Part shown: one piece after another, positions 1 to 13,000 of the stretch
Position numbering within the stretch: the stretch's first letter is position 1
How the letters are laid out: each line of letters starts with the position of its first letter
NCBI GenBank assembly: GCA_027559495.1
Contig: JAMXSV010000023.1
Coordinates: 682,001-746,000, forward strand
Length of the DNA stretch: 64,000 nucleotides
DNA from: Aurifilum marmelostoma
Lineage: Eukaryota > Ascomycota > Sordariomycetes > Diaporthales > Cryphonectriaceae
Reading direction: 5' to 3'
Made by a program: the position numbers and the translations under genes
Notes under the pieces: model-generated
What the model saw: only the letters and a program-made list of their open reading frames with translations
What the model was told of the DNA's origin: nothing
The model's database searches: none

Positions 1-396
1 TGTATCGTTCCATCGCCTTCCGCCCTCAGCCCCCGTTGCGTAGATAAAACGCCATTGCCGTTGTCGTTGATCTTCTTCAGAACCACCATGATCATAGAGG
101 CTTGATGTAAACAAAGAAAATAACGCAATGAAAAGAACAAGAAAGAGCAATGGAAGCTCTGCGGACCAAAAACACCGCTGGATACTATGCCTGCCCTTTG
201 TCGTTCCATGCATGCGTGAAACCCTCAAGTCTTCCTTGACACACACAAAAAAAGAGTAACGCCCTTCTGATGCTTCTTCAATTCTTTATAAACACATTAA
301 GATGCCAGTTTCGCTGCTGATGTTCATGTGTGTCACCCGCTCCATATGAGCGCTTTTCATATGCGAGCATCGGTCTTCTTGCAAGCCTTGCCGCAA
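1..396. other. 3' flank of the LPxTG-like gene
   Basis: No gene is recognisable here. The segment lies downstream of the stop codon of the minus-strand gene that ends at 397 and probably holds its 3' untranslated region and terminator. I found no clear polyadenylation signal. Confidence 0.4.
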
Positions 397-3300
397 TCAC
401 CTATAGCCGCCCACATTGGATGCCGTACCAGACACGCCAGGGATCCCGCTGTGTCTCTTGCGGTGCAATATGGTAGGCTGAGAGGCAGAGGCTGGCAACG
501 GGGCACCAATCGAGTACCGTTGTCCGCGGGCCTCGGCTAGTCGACCAGTGATGTTGCTGCTGGTGTCGTCCCTGTCCTGCTGCTGCCGGCTGACCTGGAG
601 GAACCGGCGCCCGCTAGGCGTCGTGGGCGTCATCAGTCGAGACGATGACGGTGGGCCCGCGGCCGGCAGGGCAGATGTGAGCAGGCGCCTCGTGGGAGGC
701 TGAGCTGAGCTTGCGGACACGGGCTCCTGGCCCACGGGCCGGCGTGCTGTGCTGTCCCGGGTCGGCACGGCAATCCTCAGCCCCCTTCCAACCTCGGTGA
801 TAGCTCTCGATGGTGCGCGCGAGCCCGGCTGCGGCTCCTCGTCGATATTACTGACGCGGCTGATGGTCGTCACGCGCCGTGGCGCAATCGCAAAGGACAT
901 GCGCCGGGTCTCCTCAGGATCCTCCGCATCCTCGGCCTCCGCAGTGACTGCTCGTCGGGTTCGGAGCAGTGCCGTCTTCCGGCCCTGGTCGTCGGGCTCC
1001 TCCGTCACACCACGCCGAGACCGTGCCACCACCAGAGCTGACTTGCGCCCGCTGTCGTCGCCACCCACCACACTGGCCGCATATCTCGGGCTCGGCACGC
1101 TAGACGATCCTCCGTTCATCCCCGTAAAGTTGTATGTTGCTCTCTTCTCCAGCCTCGTCAACCTAGGGCTGTTGTACTCCACACTGGGAAGGGGCTCGTC
1201 CGGCCCGGCGCTCCTCCGCCCGGTGAACACCTTCATTGGTGGGGGGCTGCTTGGAATGTCGTCCTCTCTGGTTGCCGCAGTACCCCGCGTCTGTGGTCTT
1301 GACACCGAGATGTTCTTTCGCTGGGACCCTTCCTCCGTGAGGGCCACACACAGCTCCGTCAGATTCCGGCAGATGCTCTCTGCCTTCTTCCGGAGCTGTC
1401 GGTCCGTGATCGTACTGGAGCCGCCGAGTCCAATGGTGCTGGCGCCGCTCGAAATAGGGCCCGGCTGGCCTGCTGTGCCCATCAGTTGAGACAGGGAAGA
1501 TGCGTCGTTGGCAGCGGCCTCGATGGCATCATAGACGTCAGAGCTCACAAACGGTTTCGTCTTGGCAAGGGCAGACCGCAGTAACGGCTGCGACTCTTTC
1601 TGAGGCACCGAGAGGGTCACAATCTCCGTCTGCGAGCTGCCGGCGCCTGGCGCGCGGTTTGGCGAGCCCGACAACGTGGTGGCTCCAGTGCCCGACGTGG
1701 GCGGCCTCTCGTCCGATATCCTTGATATGGCTGCCCCTGAGGTCTTGGGAAGCTTGCCCGTCAGCTCCAGCCGGTGTATCCGCGACTTCAGCTCGTCGAG
1801 CTCATCCCAGACCGTCGACGGCGCCGCGGTCGAGTTGGACGACTCGGATGCCTCGGGGTGCTGCACTCCTCCACCCACCTGGTGTGAGGCGTCTCCATTC
1901 CGCAGAGTCATTGTCGATGATGATGTAAAGGACTTGGACAACCCTGTGGGCTGGCGAAAAGACGAGGAACGGCTGTGGTCGCCAGCCTTGGTCGAAGGCC
2001 GCCGTGCAAAGATGGAACTCCTGTCGCTAGAGTTGTCGAGGACGCTCTGAGTGCGCGGGGTGATCGGGGACGGCTTCAGGGCAGGCATCCTGGTCGGCGC
2101 CCGTGCGGCGGAGTCCAATTTCAGAGAGGGACGCCCTGACGTGCTGCTCTGGTATGATAAATCCCGGTTGTTATGCTGCTCGGGTTGATCCTCCGGTGCT
2201 CGCCTTGTACGAGATGATGATGGCACCTGCTGGTCGGACACACGTCGTGAAACCGAGGGTGGGGTGGCAGGTCTCTGCGCTGCTGAAGATCCACCATGAT
2301 AACCAGAGTTTGGCCGTTGACGGCGCACAACACGAGACTGTAGGCTGTCAGCTTCCATGCGGATCCCTTTCTTCCAAGACACGCGCTACTGCATTACAGG
2401 CCGGAGTGCGAGAGGTGTAGAGGAGAAATTTTGTTTTGATGCGTGTCACAACAATCTTCTGTTCCCCCCCTCTGTCTCTCAAAAGAGAGATGAAGGGTGA
2501 TCTGCCCAGGTACACACACACGCAGCGAGCCGAGACAAGGTCGTAATTAAGAAGTACCCACATCGATCCATAACCTGCAGGAGGCCCCTCGATGGAGATT
2601 CAGGAACCGCTAATCCATCCGGCCAATGGAGATCGGAACAGGCACGGATACACATCGTGATGACATCTGGACAAGGCAAAAAAGAAGAGCAATCGACTTA
2701 CCACTGTGCCGCTCGACTCCTCCTCAGCGCGTCCGCCGCTCGGTTTCGGCCTGGGAAGCGAGGTGGACGAGTCCTCGCGCGCAATTCTCATAAAAATATC
2801 TGCCGTATTGTTCTCGCTCTCCGGGGTCTCATCCTCGGCATCGGGCGGCGGCGCACCCTCTCGCGACCAGTCGCTGCCAACCCGACCCTCGAGCGCCCGT
2901 AGCGAGCGATCTCTGTGGTGGTGTGCGCCGTGCTGGTAGTCGTCACCATCGTCGTAGTAGCGATAGGATGGTTTACTCATATCTGGTGGTGCGGAGCTCT
3001 TGCGGGAGCCTGACGACGGGCAAAGGGTGCGAAGGGGGGCACTGAGGCCAGGATTCGTCGCAGAGCAGGGCGTGGATGCCGATCGCCTGCTCGATATGGG
3101 TGGTCTTGATGTGCTCGATCTCCGTCGTCTTGGGCCCTCGTTGATTTCATCTGTAAGGCTTGTCCCGGCTGGGGCCTTGGTGGGCGATACGAGCCCGCGA
3201 TGGCCGTGGGTCCACTCCTCGGTCGAGGATCCCGGCGTGGGCACGTCCTCCTTTTGCTCTCGAGAAGTGAGAGATGACTGAGCGCTGCGCGAGTCCCTCG

Positions 3301-4580
3301 AGGAATCTCGGCGGCGTGTTCGCGGACGGGTGATGGGCGTGTAGAAGCAGGGCGACGACTCGGTGTCGGCCTGCGATTGAGGGGGTGGGGGGCGCTGAGG
3401 AGTCGTAGTCGTCGTTTGCGGCAGCAGCGGCGGCGGTCCCTGGAGCTGAGGCGGTGGTGGTGGTAGCGGTGGTCGTCGTCGTCGCCTCCGTCGTCTTCGA
3501 GCCGTCGATTTGCGAAGAGGCGGGTCGCTTCCTCCCTGCGATGTTTGGAGTGACAGGAGCCGAAGCGGAGGCAGTCTCGTACGTTGACGCTCGCGACCTC
3601 GAGTGGCTCTTCTGGTCGGGCGACGTGGTGGTGGGTGTGGGTGGTGATGAGCGCAGTGAGTCGGCTGACGTAGGAGCGTGGGCGTCCTGGCGTAGATTGT
3701 CGCTCTTTGTCACGGGTGCTGGTATTAGCAGGTGCTGTGTAGTTGGTGGTAGTGTCGGTGCGGGAGTTGTTTCACTAAGTGCGGCCGTGGTAGCAGCAGC
3801 AGCAGCAGCAGCAGCAGTAATGGCAGTTGTAGTGGCAGCGTCAGTGTCAGTGGTAGCGGTAATTGTAGTGGTTATAGAGGTACTACTAGCACCAGCATTA
3901 GGGAGCGACGAGGGTATGGGCGAGGCCGATGGTGCGGAGGCAGCTGGAGGAGGGCCTTGGCTGCTGCATCCCGTGCTATTTTCCAGGGTACTGGTGGTAT
4001 TTTGGGGGAGGTGGTGCGCTGCCGTGCCCACTAAAAGGGGATCTGGATTCGCTGGTGGGGTGGGCTCGCTGCCCCCTGCAGCAAGCCCGCTGGGGTCTGG
4101 TGGGTGATGTGAGACGGCCTGGTAGGGCACCTGCAAGGAGTGGTGAATATGCTGCGAGCCGAGCACACCATCACCACCACTACCAAGAGCAACCCACGAG
4201 CTGCGGTCGGCGAAGCGGAAGGCAGGAAGCTTTGAGGGCGAGTGGTTGAGCCTGTGCATGTGTATGTGCGAGGAAGAGGACAAGGAGGGGGAGGAAGTAT
4301 CTGCTGTGCTAGTTGTGCTGTCCGCATCACCCCCTGGCGAGAGTATTGTGGGTTGATGGTCGTCGTGGGGAACGTCTTGCCCTTCTCCGATGGTGGTGAT
4401 GATAGTAGGATCTGCGGTTTTGGCGGTGTCTGTCTCGAGACTCTGGGTCTCAGTCTGGGGCTGAGGCTGAGCATGGAAGAGGTGCCCCGGCTGAGAATGA
4501 GAAACGACTGCTGCTTGGACAGCCCTGTCGCCGGATCCAGATCCGACCTTGTCACAGGTCAGTGGCCCTGCAGACGCCAT
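397..4580 (-). CDS. Fungal LPxTG-like disordered protein (frame interrupted)
   Basis: Likely join complement(397..2337, 2702..4580), about 1272 residues after removing one surplus base. It matches from memory a filamentous-fungal family often annotated 'LPXTG-motif cell wall anchor domain protein'. Landmarks are RKRPASSQIDG, SAPPTPSIAG, VPTPGSSTEEW, GLVSPTKAP, NTADIFMRIAREDSS and WDELDELKSRIHRLELTGKLPKT, the last being a short amphipathic helix followed by LPKTS. The name is misleading, because fungi lack sortase and no signal peptide or membrane segment is visible; a cytoplasmic or scaffold role is only inference. The intron (2338-2701, donor GTAAGT, branch GCTGAC, acceptor CTACAG) is phase 0 and long for a fungus. 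I chose the first ATG of the N-terminal frame (4580); the frame is open further upstream to 4652 but without an ATG. Between about 3250 and 3395 the conserved text moves between frames with no splice signals. The N-terminal third is Ser/Thr/Ala-rich. Confidence 0.75.
2338..2701 (-). other. Long phase-0 intron of the LPxTG-like gene
   Basis: The minus strand reads GTAAGT at 2701-2696 and GCTGACAGCCTACAG ending at 2338. Splicing joins ...SGTV to SRVVRRQRP..., which fits the family's conserved text across the junction. At 364 bp it is several times the length of the other introns in the window. Confidence 0.75.
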
Positions 4581-5960
4581 ATTGCTCACAGCAGTGATTG
4601 CTGTCGCACAAAGATGTGTTTGTCTATCGAGAGGAAACAAGTTTAGATCCAAGCTCTTGTGGTATCAGGGCTGAAGAGCTGCCCTCCGTCTTGCCTTCTT
4701 CTCGGTCCCATCAACGGGCACTCCTCAGTTCGTTGTCCTTGTTGGCACAGCAAGTACTGGATTAGGAAAAAATGAAAAGGGAAAAAGTTTAGGGGAACCC
4801 TGGGTATAGTCGTGTTGACATATACAGTAGGGATCTTTGCCTTGATAAGTGACGGGCCAGGGAGAGCTGCCAGATGTTGATGACAATTCACACAAATCCA
4901 CTGCTGATTCAACACTGGATTGCGAAGCGTGAGATTGGTGATCTCAGCAAATGCGTGGTGGAATCTGGTCAATTCGCTGCTCAAGAGGGACGAAGAAGAA
5001 AGGGAGAGCAAAGGACAAGGAGTCAATTGCTGCCGAGGCGCGTGTGTGTTCCGCCCCGCTGTAGAAAAAGAGCAGGTAATAGAGCCCAGGAGTCAAGTCA
5101 ATATCAGAAAATCAGCGATATCGATATGTCGAAATTACACTTCCACTTCTAGACAAGAACGAGGGCACGATCCCACGAAGTGGGACACCAGCAAAGTCTG
5201 TGTGAAACTTTGTCACGCGACGACGTCGTTGACAGAGGAAAAGAAAGAGGGGTTGGTAGTATTACAGCCATGTCCCAACAGTGGTACATCTTTGCAGTAG
5301 TACGCTGCACTGCACTGTGATATGATGCAAGCTGCGATGCGGTCTGTGGGCAGTCACACATTTTTCTTTTTTCTTCTTCCCTTCTCTCTTGTCCCCCATG
5401 ACCCCCCTTCTCGAACGAGAAAGGCAATCCCCCTCTCGACAGGGGTTGGCTTTGGCTACAGACTGGCCCAGGCGCGGGGGGGGGGAGGAGGTTCAGAGGA
5501 CGAGGTGTGTGGTTTGCAGGCTGACGCGATTGGGCTCTCTGGCCCCTCTGTGCCTGTCCTCGTCTATCAAAATTACATGCAGCTGGCCCTTTTCCGCGCA
5601 TATACCAAGGTGGGGGCGCCAATCTTGCCAATTCGCAGGAATTGTGGGCTTCTTTGTCCGTTGGGGTGGATTCGAAGCGTGGGCGGTGGATTGGTGCATG
5701 GACGGACGGATGGTGATGTGATAATAGTGGGTGCTTGGCTGACAGCGGCAGCTCCCTACGCTGTGCTTCTTGTACCCATGGTGCTGTACTGTGTACCAAG
5801 TAGGTTTTACCACTAGGCCCCGGGCTACTGTGGTGCTACAGTGGCAGTGGTACACTGTTAGTGCCATAGCACAGCATGAGTCGCGGCACAGGTCTTCATA
5901 CTTATACTGGAGTACTTACACACAGTGAATTGCTATGGTAAGCAGCAACCCCTTTTCCAC
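4581..5960. other. Upstream region of the LPxTG-like gene
   Basis: No recognisable coding sequence. This is the promoter and 5' leader side of the minus-strand gene at 397-4580. It contains pyrimidine/purine tracts (around 5350-5410 and 5480) and, at 5760-5960, a GTAC-rich island. The open frames here look like chance products of biased composition. Confidence 0.4.
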
Positions 5961-7490
5961 ACATCCGCGGACACGCCGTCACTCTTCAACTGCCATCCCC
6001 ATCAATATTCCAGGGACCTAGCGATATGTCAAGAAGAAAACTCCTGAAGTTTTGCATGCCAAGAGAAGAGTAATGCTACCACGTGCGATGGTGGTCCACA
6101 CCAGGCCCGAGCCGTTGGAGTCCTCCCGATTGGGAGACCCGACAAACTTTCATGGAAGGGGATGCTATTCCAATGGCACGTGGAAGAACGCTGTCGTCAG
6201 AAGCATGATAGAATTGGATTCATACAAAGTGAAACTCAATTCATCAACATGCCTCTACTTCCGAGAAGAGAAATAGGTGGAGGAATAGGAAAAGGTGCTG
6301 AGGTTGCGTGGCTCTATATGCCCCATGAATGTCCCCCATGAGTACTGCTCTTGGGTGAAGACTCACACAGACATGAGAGTCACCGAATCCGTGTCTTTTG
6401 ATATAGACTGAAACCATGTTGGGAAACATGAGTGGCTTCAGGCTTACAACACGGCCAAGCTTGTCGTCAATACCTCCTGAGGAGTTCCGCGGCAAGATCG
6501 TCAGTAAGGCTTTGCTCACTGCTAATATTCTAGAAATTGCAGCCTTGCGGTCCAGAGACAAGGTGTAGATAGCCAACAGTTACAAGATTAGTTTGCATGG
6601 AAACTAGAAAAAACATGGGACCAAAGAGAGATGAGTTCCAGTGTAGGTCGATAGTTGGGGGCTCATCCACCAACAGAATTGGCCAGTTCCCTATTATGAT
6701 TAACTGACTGCGTATAATTCAAGGTGAGCGGTTGTCCAAAGTAAGAAAGTAAACTATACAAGTCAGTTGAAGATGAGCCTCAAGCAGGAAGATGCTTGCC
6801 TTCTTGTCACCAGCACAAACTTTCTCATTATAGTTCACTATACTCATAGCCAAGCACATGGCTCAGCAACGTTCAGTGGAAACCTCTTTCCCATGATCGA
6901 TCAGCCCAGCGTCGGATACTGACATCAGCAGACTTAATTACGTGACCTCAAGGATGCCATGGCATCGTTTTTACTTCCTCATGAACAGCGTGAAGCCAAG
7001 CAAGGACGTCACATCAGTAGACATATCTTTAGTTTCAACCGGGCAAATGTCTGGACTTGTATTTAATTAAACAGCATCTTGCCCATTGCCGTCAGACATG
7101 GAACTGAGATCTCTAGAACCGAGTAGTCAGTCCCCCTGCGAAGATAGCAATCATGATATGCGCTGATAGGACGTTGAGGTCATGAACCCCAAGCCACCAA
7201 AACCACCATGGCTTCCTAGTCATTATAAATTGTTCAGCCGGACACGAGTTTAGGATAACGAGTTGAGATCTGAAAGCATGGCTGCTGCTCTTTGCGGACG
7301 GGCTATCTACCTGTGAACGATATTTGAATGTATGCCCTACTAGACTTGTGAACGACAACTGAAAGTACTACTACCTATTTGAAATCTCATGCTACCGATA
7401 CATAATGGTATCATCCAATGTAAGAAGTAGACCGATCCAGACATGATGCTCCCTAGGAGTGATCCAACATAGGAAACGCGCAAACATCGA
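5961..7490. other. Non-coding block, more A+T, few simple repeats
   Basis: This block is visibly less G+C-rich than its surroundings and almost free of the mononucleotide runs and microsatellites that crowd the neighbouring intergenic DNA. No frame gives a protein I recognise; the longest frames are about 110 residues or less. It may be old inserted or decayed sequence, but nothing identifies it. Confidence 0.3.
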
Positions 7491-10400
7491 CATACGAATC
7501 AGGCTCGGCCATCCGGAGAGGCAGGACGGGCCCGTTGGCAGGTCATAATTACAAGGCCGTGGACCACCTCCCCCCCCCCCCCAAACGGCTCCATATCAAG
7601 CCCATTCTGGAGGTGTTCAGACTGAGAGCAACAAGCCGGACCCGTCCTCCCTGACAAAATGGTCCAACATGCCTGCAACCCGGGCCCGGCGAGACTGACT
7701 TCAGGTTCCGGGCTTCCGCAGCCAGTGTAGCTACGTAGACTGACAGAGTTCTCAACCTTGAAAGAGGACAAGCCTCGGCCGGCCTCATCGTCATGTCATA
7801 CTGCCAAGCAATAAAACCGCCTCCTGGATCTTTTCAAGAGTCTCAAGAGTCATCCCGATGTTGAGTGGAAGCCGCACCAGGACCGTCAGAAGAAAACAAA
7901 AATCATCCCATCAACCACTCACTATCAGACGACAGAGCTGGCAGGCTGGCCTGATTCAGAATCTGCTCCCTTGTCCCTGCCTCTGCCCCGGGCTACAGGA
8001 CCGTTATGAAGGGCTCGTCGAATGCGGCTAGTCCTGTTTCACTGTTCGCCTAGCAGGTGACCCGTGGGTGACAAAGGGAGAGAGAGAGGTGGTGTTTTAG
8101 GGCGGGGAGGGGATGAGGGAGACAGTGCAGCTTGCACCTAGAGAATTAGTGCCATGGCTGAGGATCGCCATACCCGAGCCATCAGAGACATTACTTGACC
8201 TTGGTTGAGTTTTGAGTGTAGATCCAGGGCGGGCTGTATGAGGCGCTCGTGCAGGACGGTTGAGGTTTGTCTGTGTTTTGCAGTGAGGGCGGGTTAGCTA
8301 GTGAGGGGATCGTCCCGGAGAAGTACTTGTAACCCCGTCCCAAGATGATGACTTGTTTCCTTCTTTTTTACTAACTTTCCAGCCGGTACTTCTGAGACTT
8401 GCCATGCTTTCCTTGCAAAGTTCGACTAGGAGGGACAAAATTTCACGACCAACAACACACCCCTGAAGCCAAGCGCGAGTTCGGAGAGAGGTCCCAGGCG
8501 AGCGCGGCGCGCTTGCTGCCGCACGTTTGGTCATGGAAATGTACTCGGAACAGGGCACGCCGAGCTGTGCAGCAAGACGTACTTAGTATACGCGGAACCT
8601 TTTTTTTTCTTTCTTTCTTTTTTTCAAGGCCCCTCTGAGGCCGACGTCTGTGAGCGCGTATGAACAAGGGGCAGAAGAAAGAAAAATAGCAAAAAAAGTA
8701 CCGAACTGGGTTTGCGACCCTCTCTCACACACACACACCCGCGCTCCATGGCCTGTGCGTAGATTAAGCATGATTCAGCGCAATTTTGGAGCCGCCCCGT
8801 CTGATACATACCGTCAGTCTCTGCTTCCATGGGGACAGACAATGAACAGGATCTCTCGTCCATCGTCACCTTTGAACAGGTGACTGTTTTTGCCCCTACG
8901 AACTCGGTGGAAGGAAAAAATTGAACGTCTATTCTTGGTTCATTCTCCTGGGACTTCGTCATCCATACACAGCCACGTTCTCGTGACCCTCTCTTGTTCA
9001 TCATGCTTCTGATTCAACAAAGTACGAAACAAGAAGAAAAAATAGAGAATTGTTGGTGGGGGTTTGGTCCTGCCGCAGTTTGTACGAGCAAACCCAGCCT
9101 CTAGATCTCATGGACGGAGGGCTTTAGCCCACTGCATCCATCCATCAGCCTCATCCGCTGTCACGGCCTGCGCGGCTTCATGATCCAACCTTGCAAGGAC
9201 AGGCAGGTTTGGGGGGGGAAAAATAAGGGGGGGGGGGGCAGGAAGTACACGCGTAAGCCGCCAAGTACGCGCGTGCGCAATAATAACTACTTGCAAAGAT
9301 GAGGCGCATTGAGCTCAATACCAGTGAGAGATGCAGTCCAAGCCCGGGGAAGCCTCGTCAAGGCGAACTGCCAGGAGAAGATGCAGTCATCCTGGTGTCG
9401 TGCCCATAGTGGGTGACTGGTGGAGGCGACAGTGTTGCTCCATGGCACGGATCGCTGACTTTGTCGACAATTCGTCCGGCCGATTGATCACCCACTAACG
9501 GTCTCACTGGAGGGAGTAGTTGTGACGCTCAGTCATCTGAGCACTTGGCACACACAAGCAGAGAGAGAAACTTGCGCCATGTCACGAGGGCAAGATCAGC
9601 CTGAACTCTGATTGCCTAGTCCGGGGGGGCTTGTATCTTCCCAACGATGGTTGGTCAGGACCCCTCATAATGCCCCCCCTCTCCCCCCCCCGTGTTTCAG
9701 GTTGGGCTCCATCTTCTGACACAGCAAACAGTGCTTGTGCTGGCCAGACTGTGAGGGAGCAAGGGGAGGAAAAGCAAGAGAAGAAAGCGAAGAAAAGAAA
9801 AAAAAATCAAACGGCCGGGAGGGGCGCATCCTCGATGTCGTCCTGGCCTTGAAAAAAAGTCGTGCCCACTCGTGGCTAGATGGTGAGGGCTACACGGTGG
9901 CTCGTGCAACCCCTTGTGCCATCGCGATGATATGAAGGATTGAAGTTTGACGTTTAGGAGATGACTGTAGCCACCTTGCCTCTGACGGGGGGGCTATAAT
10001 ACTTGACGTCTGGTACCGGCAAGATCCCTGGCGCGTCCGATCCCATCTGAAGAGGCACGAGCGCTCGTCACACGTATACACACAAGACTCACGGTGAGAG
10101 AGAAGGTTTTGGACAAGCCGCCATCTGGCCAGCCTGGTCCAAGAGAGACAACCAAAACCACGTCATATAACCGTGTGGCTGGGGAGACAATCTTGAGATT
10201 CGGGGCGTTTCGTTTCTAAAGTAACCCCCTCCCGTTGCCATGGATCCGGGGAAAGGAATGCCATAGTACGTGTGCCAGGTGGCCGGTGATGAAGCACGCA
10301 CGGCAGTAGGCTGAGCTTGACCAAACTTAAACAAGGCGGTCAGGGCGGATCTGTTGGCTGGCACAGTTCGGCTCCGGGTCTGAGGTGTCGTGTGGAGGAG

Positions 10401-12300
10401 GGGCATGCCTCCGCTCGCGAGGAGTTCAGGAGGAGGCTGAAGTTAGACGAGTATGGTTGGGTCTGAGGTTGACTGGAGATGCGGAAGCCTAGACTTATGC
10501 TAAGCCCACATGGCCCTGGCTGGCCACAGACGACACGTTTGTCGGTCTGGGCCATCGACGGATAAACAGACGAACAACAGGTGAGGGCTGGTCAGACATC
10601 AGGTCAGGTAAGACCCGGGCAGAAGGCGGGGGCAAAGGCCATGTCAGCTGAAGACGTGAGGCGATAGTAGAGTTTTTGCCATCCGTCTCCGGAAGGGGTG
10701 GGAACGAGATGGATGGTAACATGTAGTATGTGATATCTGCTAGGTACAACATCATATAGGTACAGCAGTCAAGTGAGTGCCTCGGTTGAAGATCTTTGTG
10801 TGTGGTGGTGGTGGTGGTGGTGGGCACTGATCACATCTCGAATCAAGGCCCAAGTACCGTAGATCTGGTTGCACTTGGTCTACATGGTGCGGCCATGATC
10901 CTGGCAGCCTGGATCGAAGGGGGGGGGGGAGAAATGTGGGCGTCTGTAGCACAGAGAGACAAGATGTTAAGCAGTGCGGGAAGAGAGAATAGTGGAGGTT
11001 GAGGAGGAGGCAAGAGGGAGACGATAGACCTCGGTTGGGCCCTCAGGTTTGAAACTCAATTCAGGACGATCAGCCATAGCACCATAGAACTATAAGGTAC
11101 ATCACCGAGGCCACACATCCCTGCCCTGTCTAAAAGGCTCGATCTTTCTTGCTCCCTCCCTTCTGATCCACTTCTTTCTCCTCCTCCCTCCGTCCCTTCC
11201 TTCTCTGCCTCTCCTCCCACTTCTTCTTTCTCTTTTGCTTAGCACTGTTTTTTCTTCTTTTGATCTCCTTGGAATTCCTCTAGCCTGGCTCAATGAGAAC
11301 AATGCAATGCCATTAGAGACTACCCTACAGTAGTACACAGTAGCTTGCGTGTCTGCCTTATTCTCCTCACAGTCTAGACCCACCACGATTCTGCTGTGGT
11401 GGGACTCCAGGGTAGGCTCCGCCTCACTTCATTGGCTGAGCCGGACAGCCGTTTACCGCCGTGAACTTGCTAAAAATAGTCGGTTGTTTCGAATTGCCCG
11501 CGGTGCCACTCCAGAGGCTACTGTGTACCATGTCAGGCTACTACTGGTTCTAGTTAGTACGTGGTCCTACTGCAGTATGTATGTATTGTGCTGCAGTGGG
11601 AGGGAGAGGAGAGGCAGAGCGAGCAGACAGCCTTGCTTGCTCGCGTTGCGGCCACCGAGCGATGTGATAAAACCCCCCCAGCCTGTTAATTTCCCCCACC
11701 CCCGGGCCGTGTTCGAGGGTCGGGGGAAGGGTCCTGGGGGGGTTCGTTGTGTCTTGTGTTTCCTCCTCTCTTTCAGTCATTAAATCACCAAAACTCTATG
11801 CTTGAAGAGGACATTCCTTCCCACTCGTGTTACAGCGGGCCGGTAATGAAGCCTTCGAAAGTGGGCATTGGACAGGACCGATTCAGGGCCCCAGGCCTCT
11901 GGTAGAGAGTTGAGCCCACAGGGAAGCCCGCCGATCTCATCTACAGATCGTGGGGCCCTTGCGTTGCGACCGAATACGTACTTTTACCATAGTACCGTAC
12001 TGTAATATGTATACTGGTTACAATGCAAAAAGTCCATCTCATGGTATTATAATGGTAACTTGCTAATATAGTATAGTACCGTGTACTATGCACAAATGTA
12101 CCACGGCCCCTCCGTGTTGTGCAATGTAGTAGTAGGTCGACAGGCGGTACACCAATAAAAGAACCAATAGTCGGTTCCGCATCGGGTACGGCGAATCGTC
12201 ACTTTGGCCATCACTCTTTTTCTCTCTCTCCCTCTCTCTTTCTTTCCTTTGGGGATGGGTGGGATTTTTCGCCTTTGGGGGGGGAGCTCTATTTCTGGAG
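7491..12300. other. Intergenic region rich in homopolymers
   Basis: No gene recognised. The stretch holds C runs (7569-7582), G runs (9209-9238), short CA/GT repeats and GTAC-rich islands at about 10720-10770, 11325-11345, 11525-11595 and 11970-12110. ORFs here have no family resemblance I can name. Confidence 0.4.
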
Positions 12301-12767
12301 ATTGATGAGCACTGGCTCTACACTCACATTGCCACGCTTTGCCTCTTCCTACCCTCCCTCTTGCCTCATTGGCTGCTATTTAGACCCACCAGCCCTCCAG
12401 CCGCAACTTCCTGTCCCGGTTCTTGGTGTACCCCATTTATCTCGTCTCCGTAGTGGCTGGTTCGACCCTGGAACCACCAGAGCCTACCCTTGTTGTACCT
12501 GGTGACCCTGGTCAGCATCGCCTGGCACCTCCGCGCTTGTGAGGCACACTGGCGCCTGGGCTCCCTGCAACATGCAACTCATCCCTGGGGGGTAATCCCT
12601 GCACCCACAAACCCCTGCTCCTCGCTCGCTCTCTCTTTCCTCCCCCCCCTCCGCCCTCCACTTTCGCTCCTTCACCCTCGACTCCTGGCCTGTCTCTAAT
12701 TCGTCTTTTTTAGCCCTCGAGGCGTGCGCTAATCTTTTCCCGCTGACCCTGGGCCACCGGCAGCTCC

Positions 12768-12802
12768 ACTGGCACTGGCACTGGCACTGGCATTAGCACT
12801 GG
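12768..12802. repeat. (CTGGCA)n hexanucleotide repeat
   Basis: About five copies of the hexamer CTGGCA in the putative phosphatase leader, the last ones slightly diverged. Confidence 0.8.
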
Positions 12803-12970
12803 GCTTGTTCACTTTTGCTAGGCCCGGGGGGGGGGGGGCCTCTTCTTTTTTGGTCCCGTCTCGTCTCTCAACCGCCCACCTAACCTACCACCTACGACCA
12901 CGCCTTCACCTTTCCGCCCTCTTGATCCCGCCGTGAACCTGTTGGATCTCACGCACTCCCTCTCTCACCC

Positions 12971-13000
12971 TCACACACACACACACACACATACACACAA
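12971..13000. repeat. (CA)n microsatellite
   Basis: A CA dinucleotide repeat with one interruption, inside the putative phosphatase leader. Confidence 0.9.

Noticed and set aside
749..1489. 246-residue plus-strand frame
   Set aside because: It is the antisense shadow of the strongly supported second exon of the minus-strand LPxTG-like gene.
6244..6576. 110-residue minus-strand frame in the A+T-richer block
   Set aside because: The sequence looks non-repetitive but has no recognised motif, no flanking exons and no start context; it cannot be supported as a gene.
12455..12480. Second T-arm-like GGTTCGACCC on the plus strand
   Set aside because: The stem has a mismatch and two wobble pairs, and no matching D or acceptor arm lies upstream.
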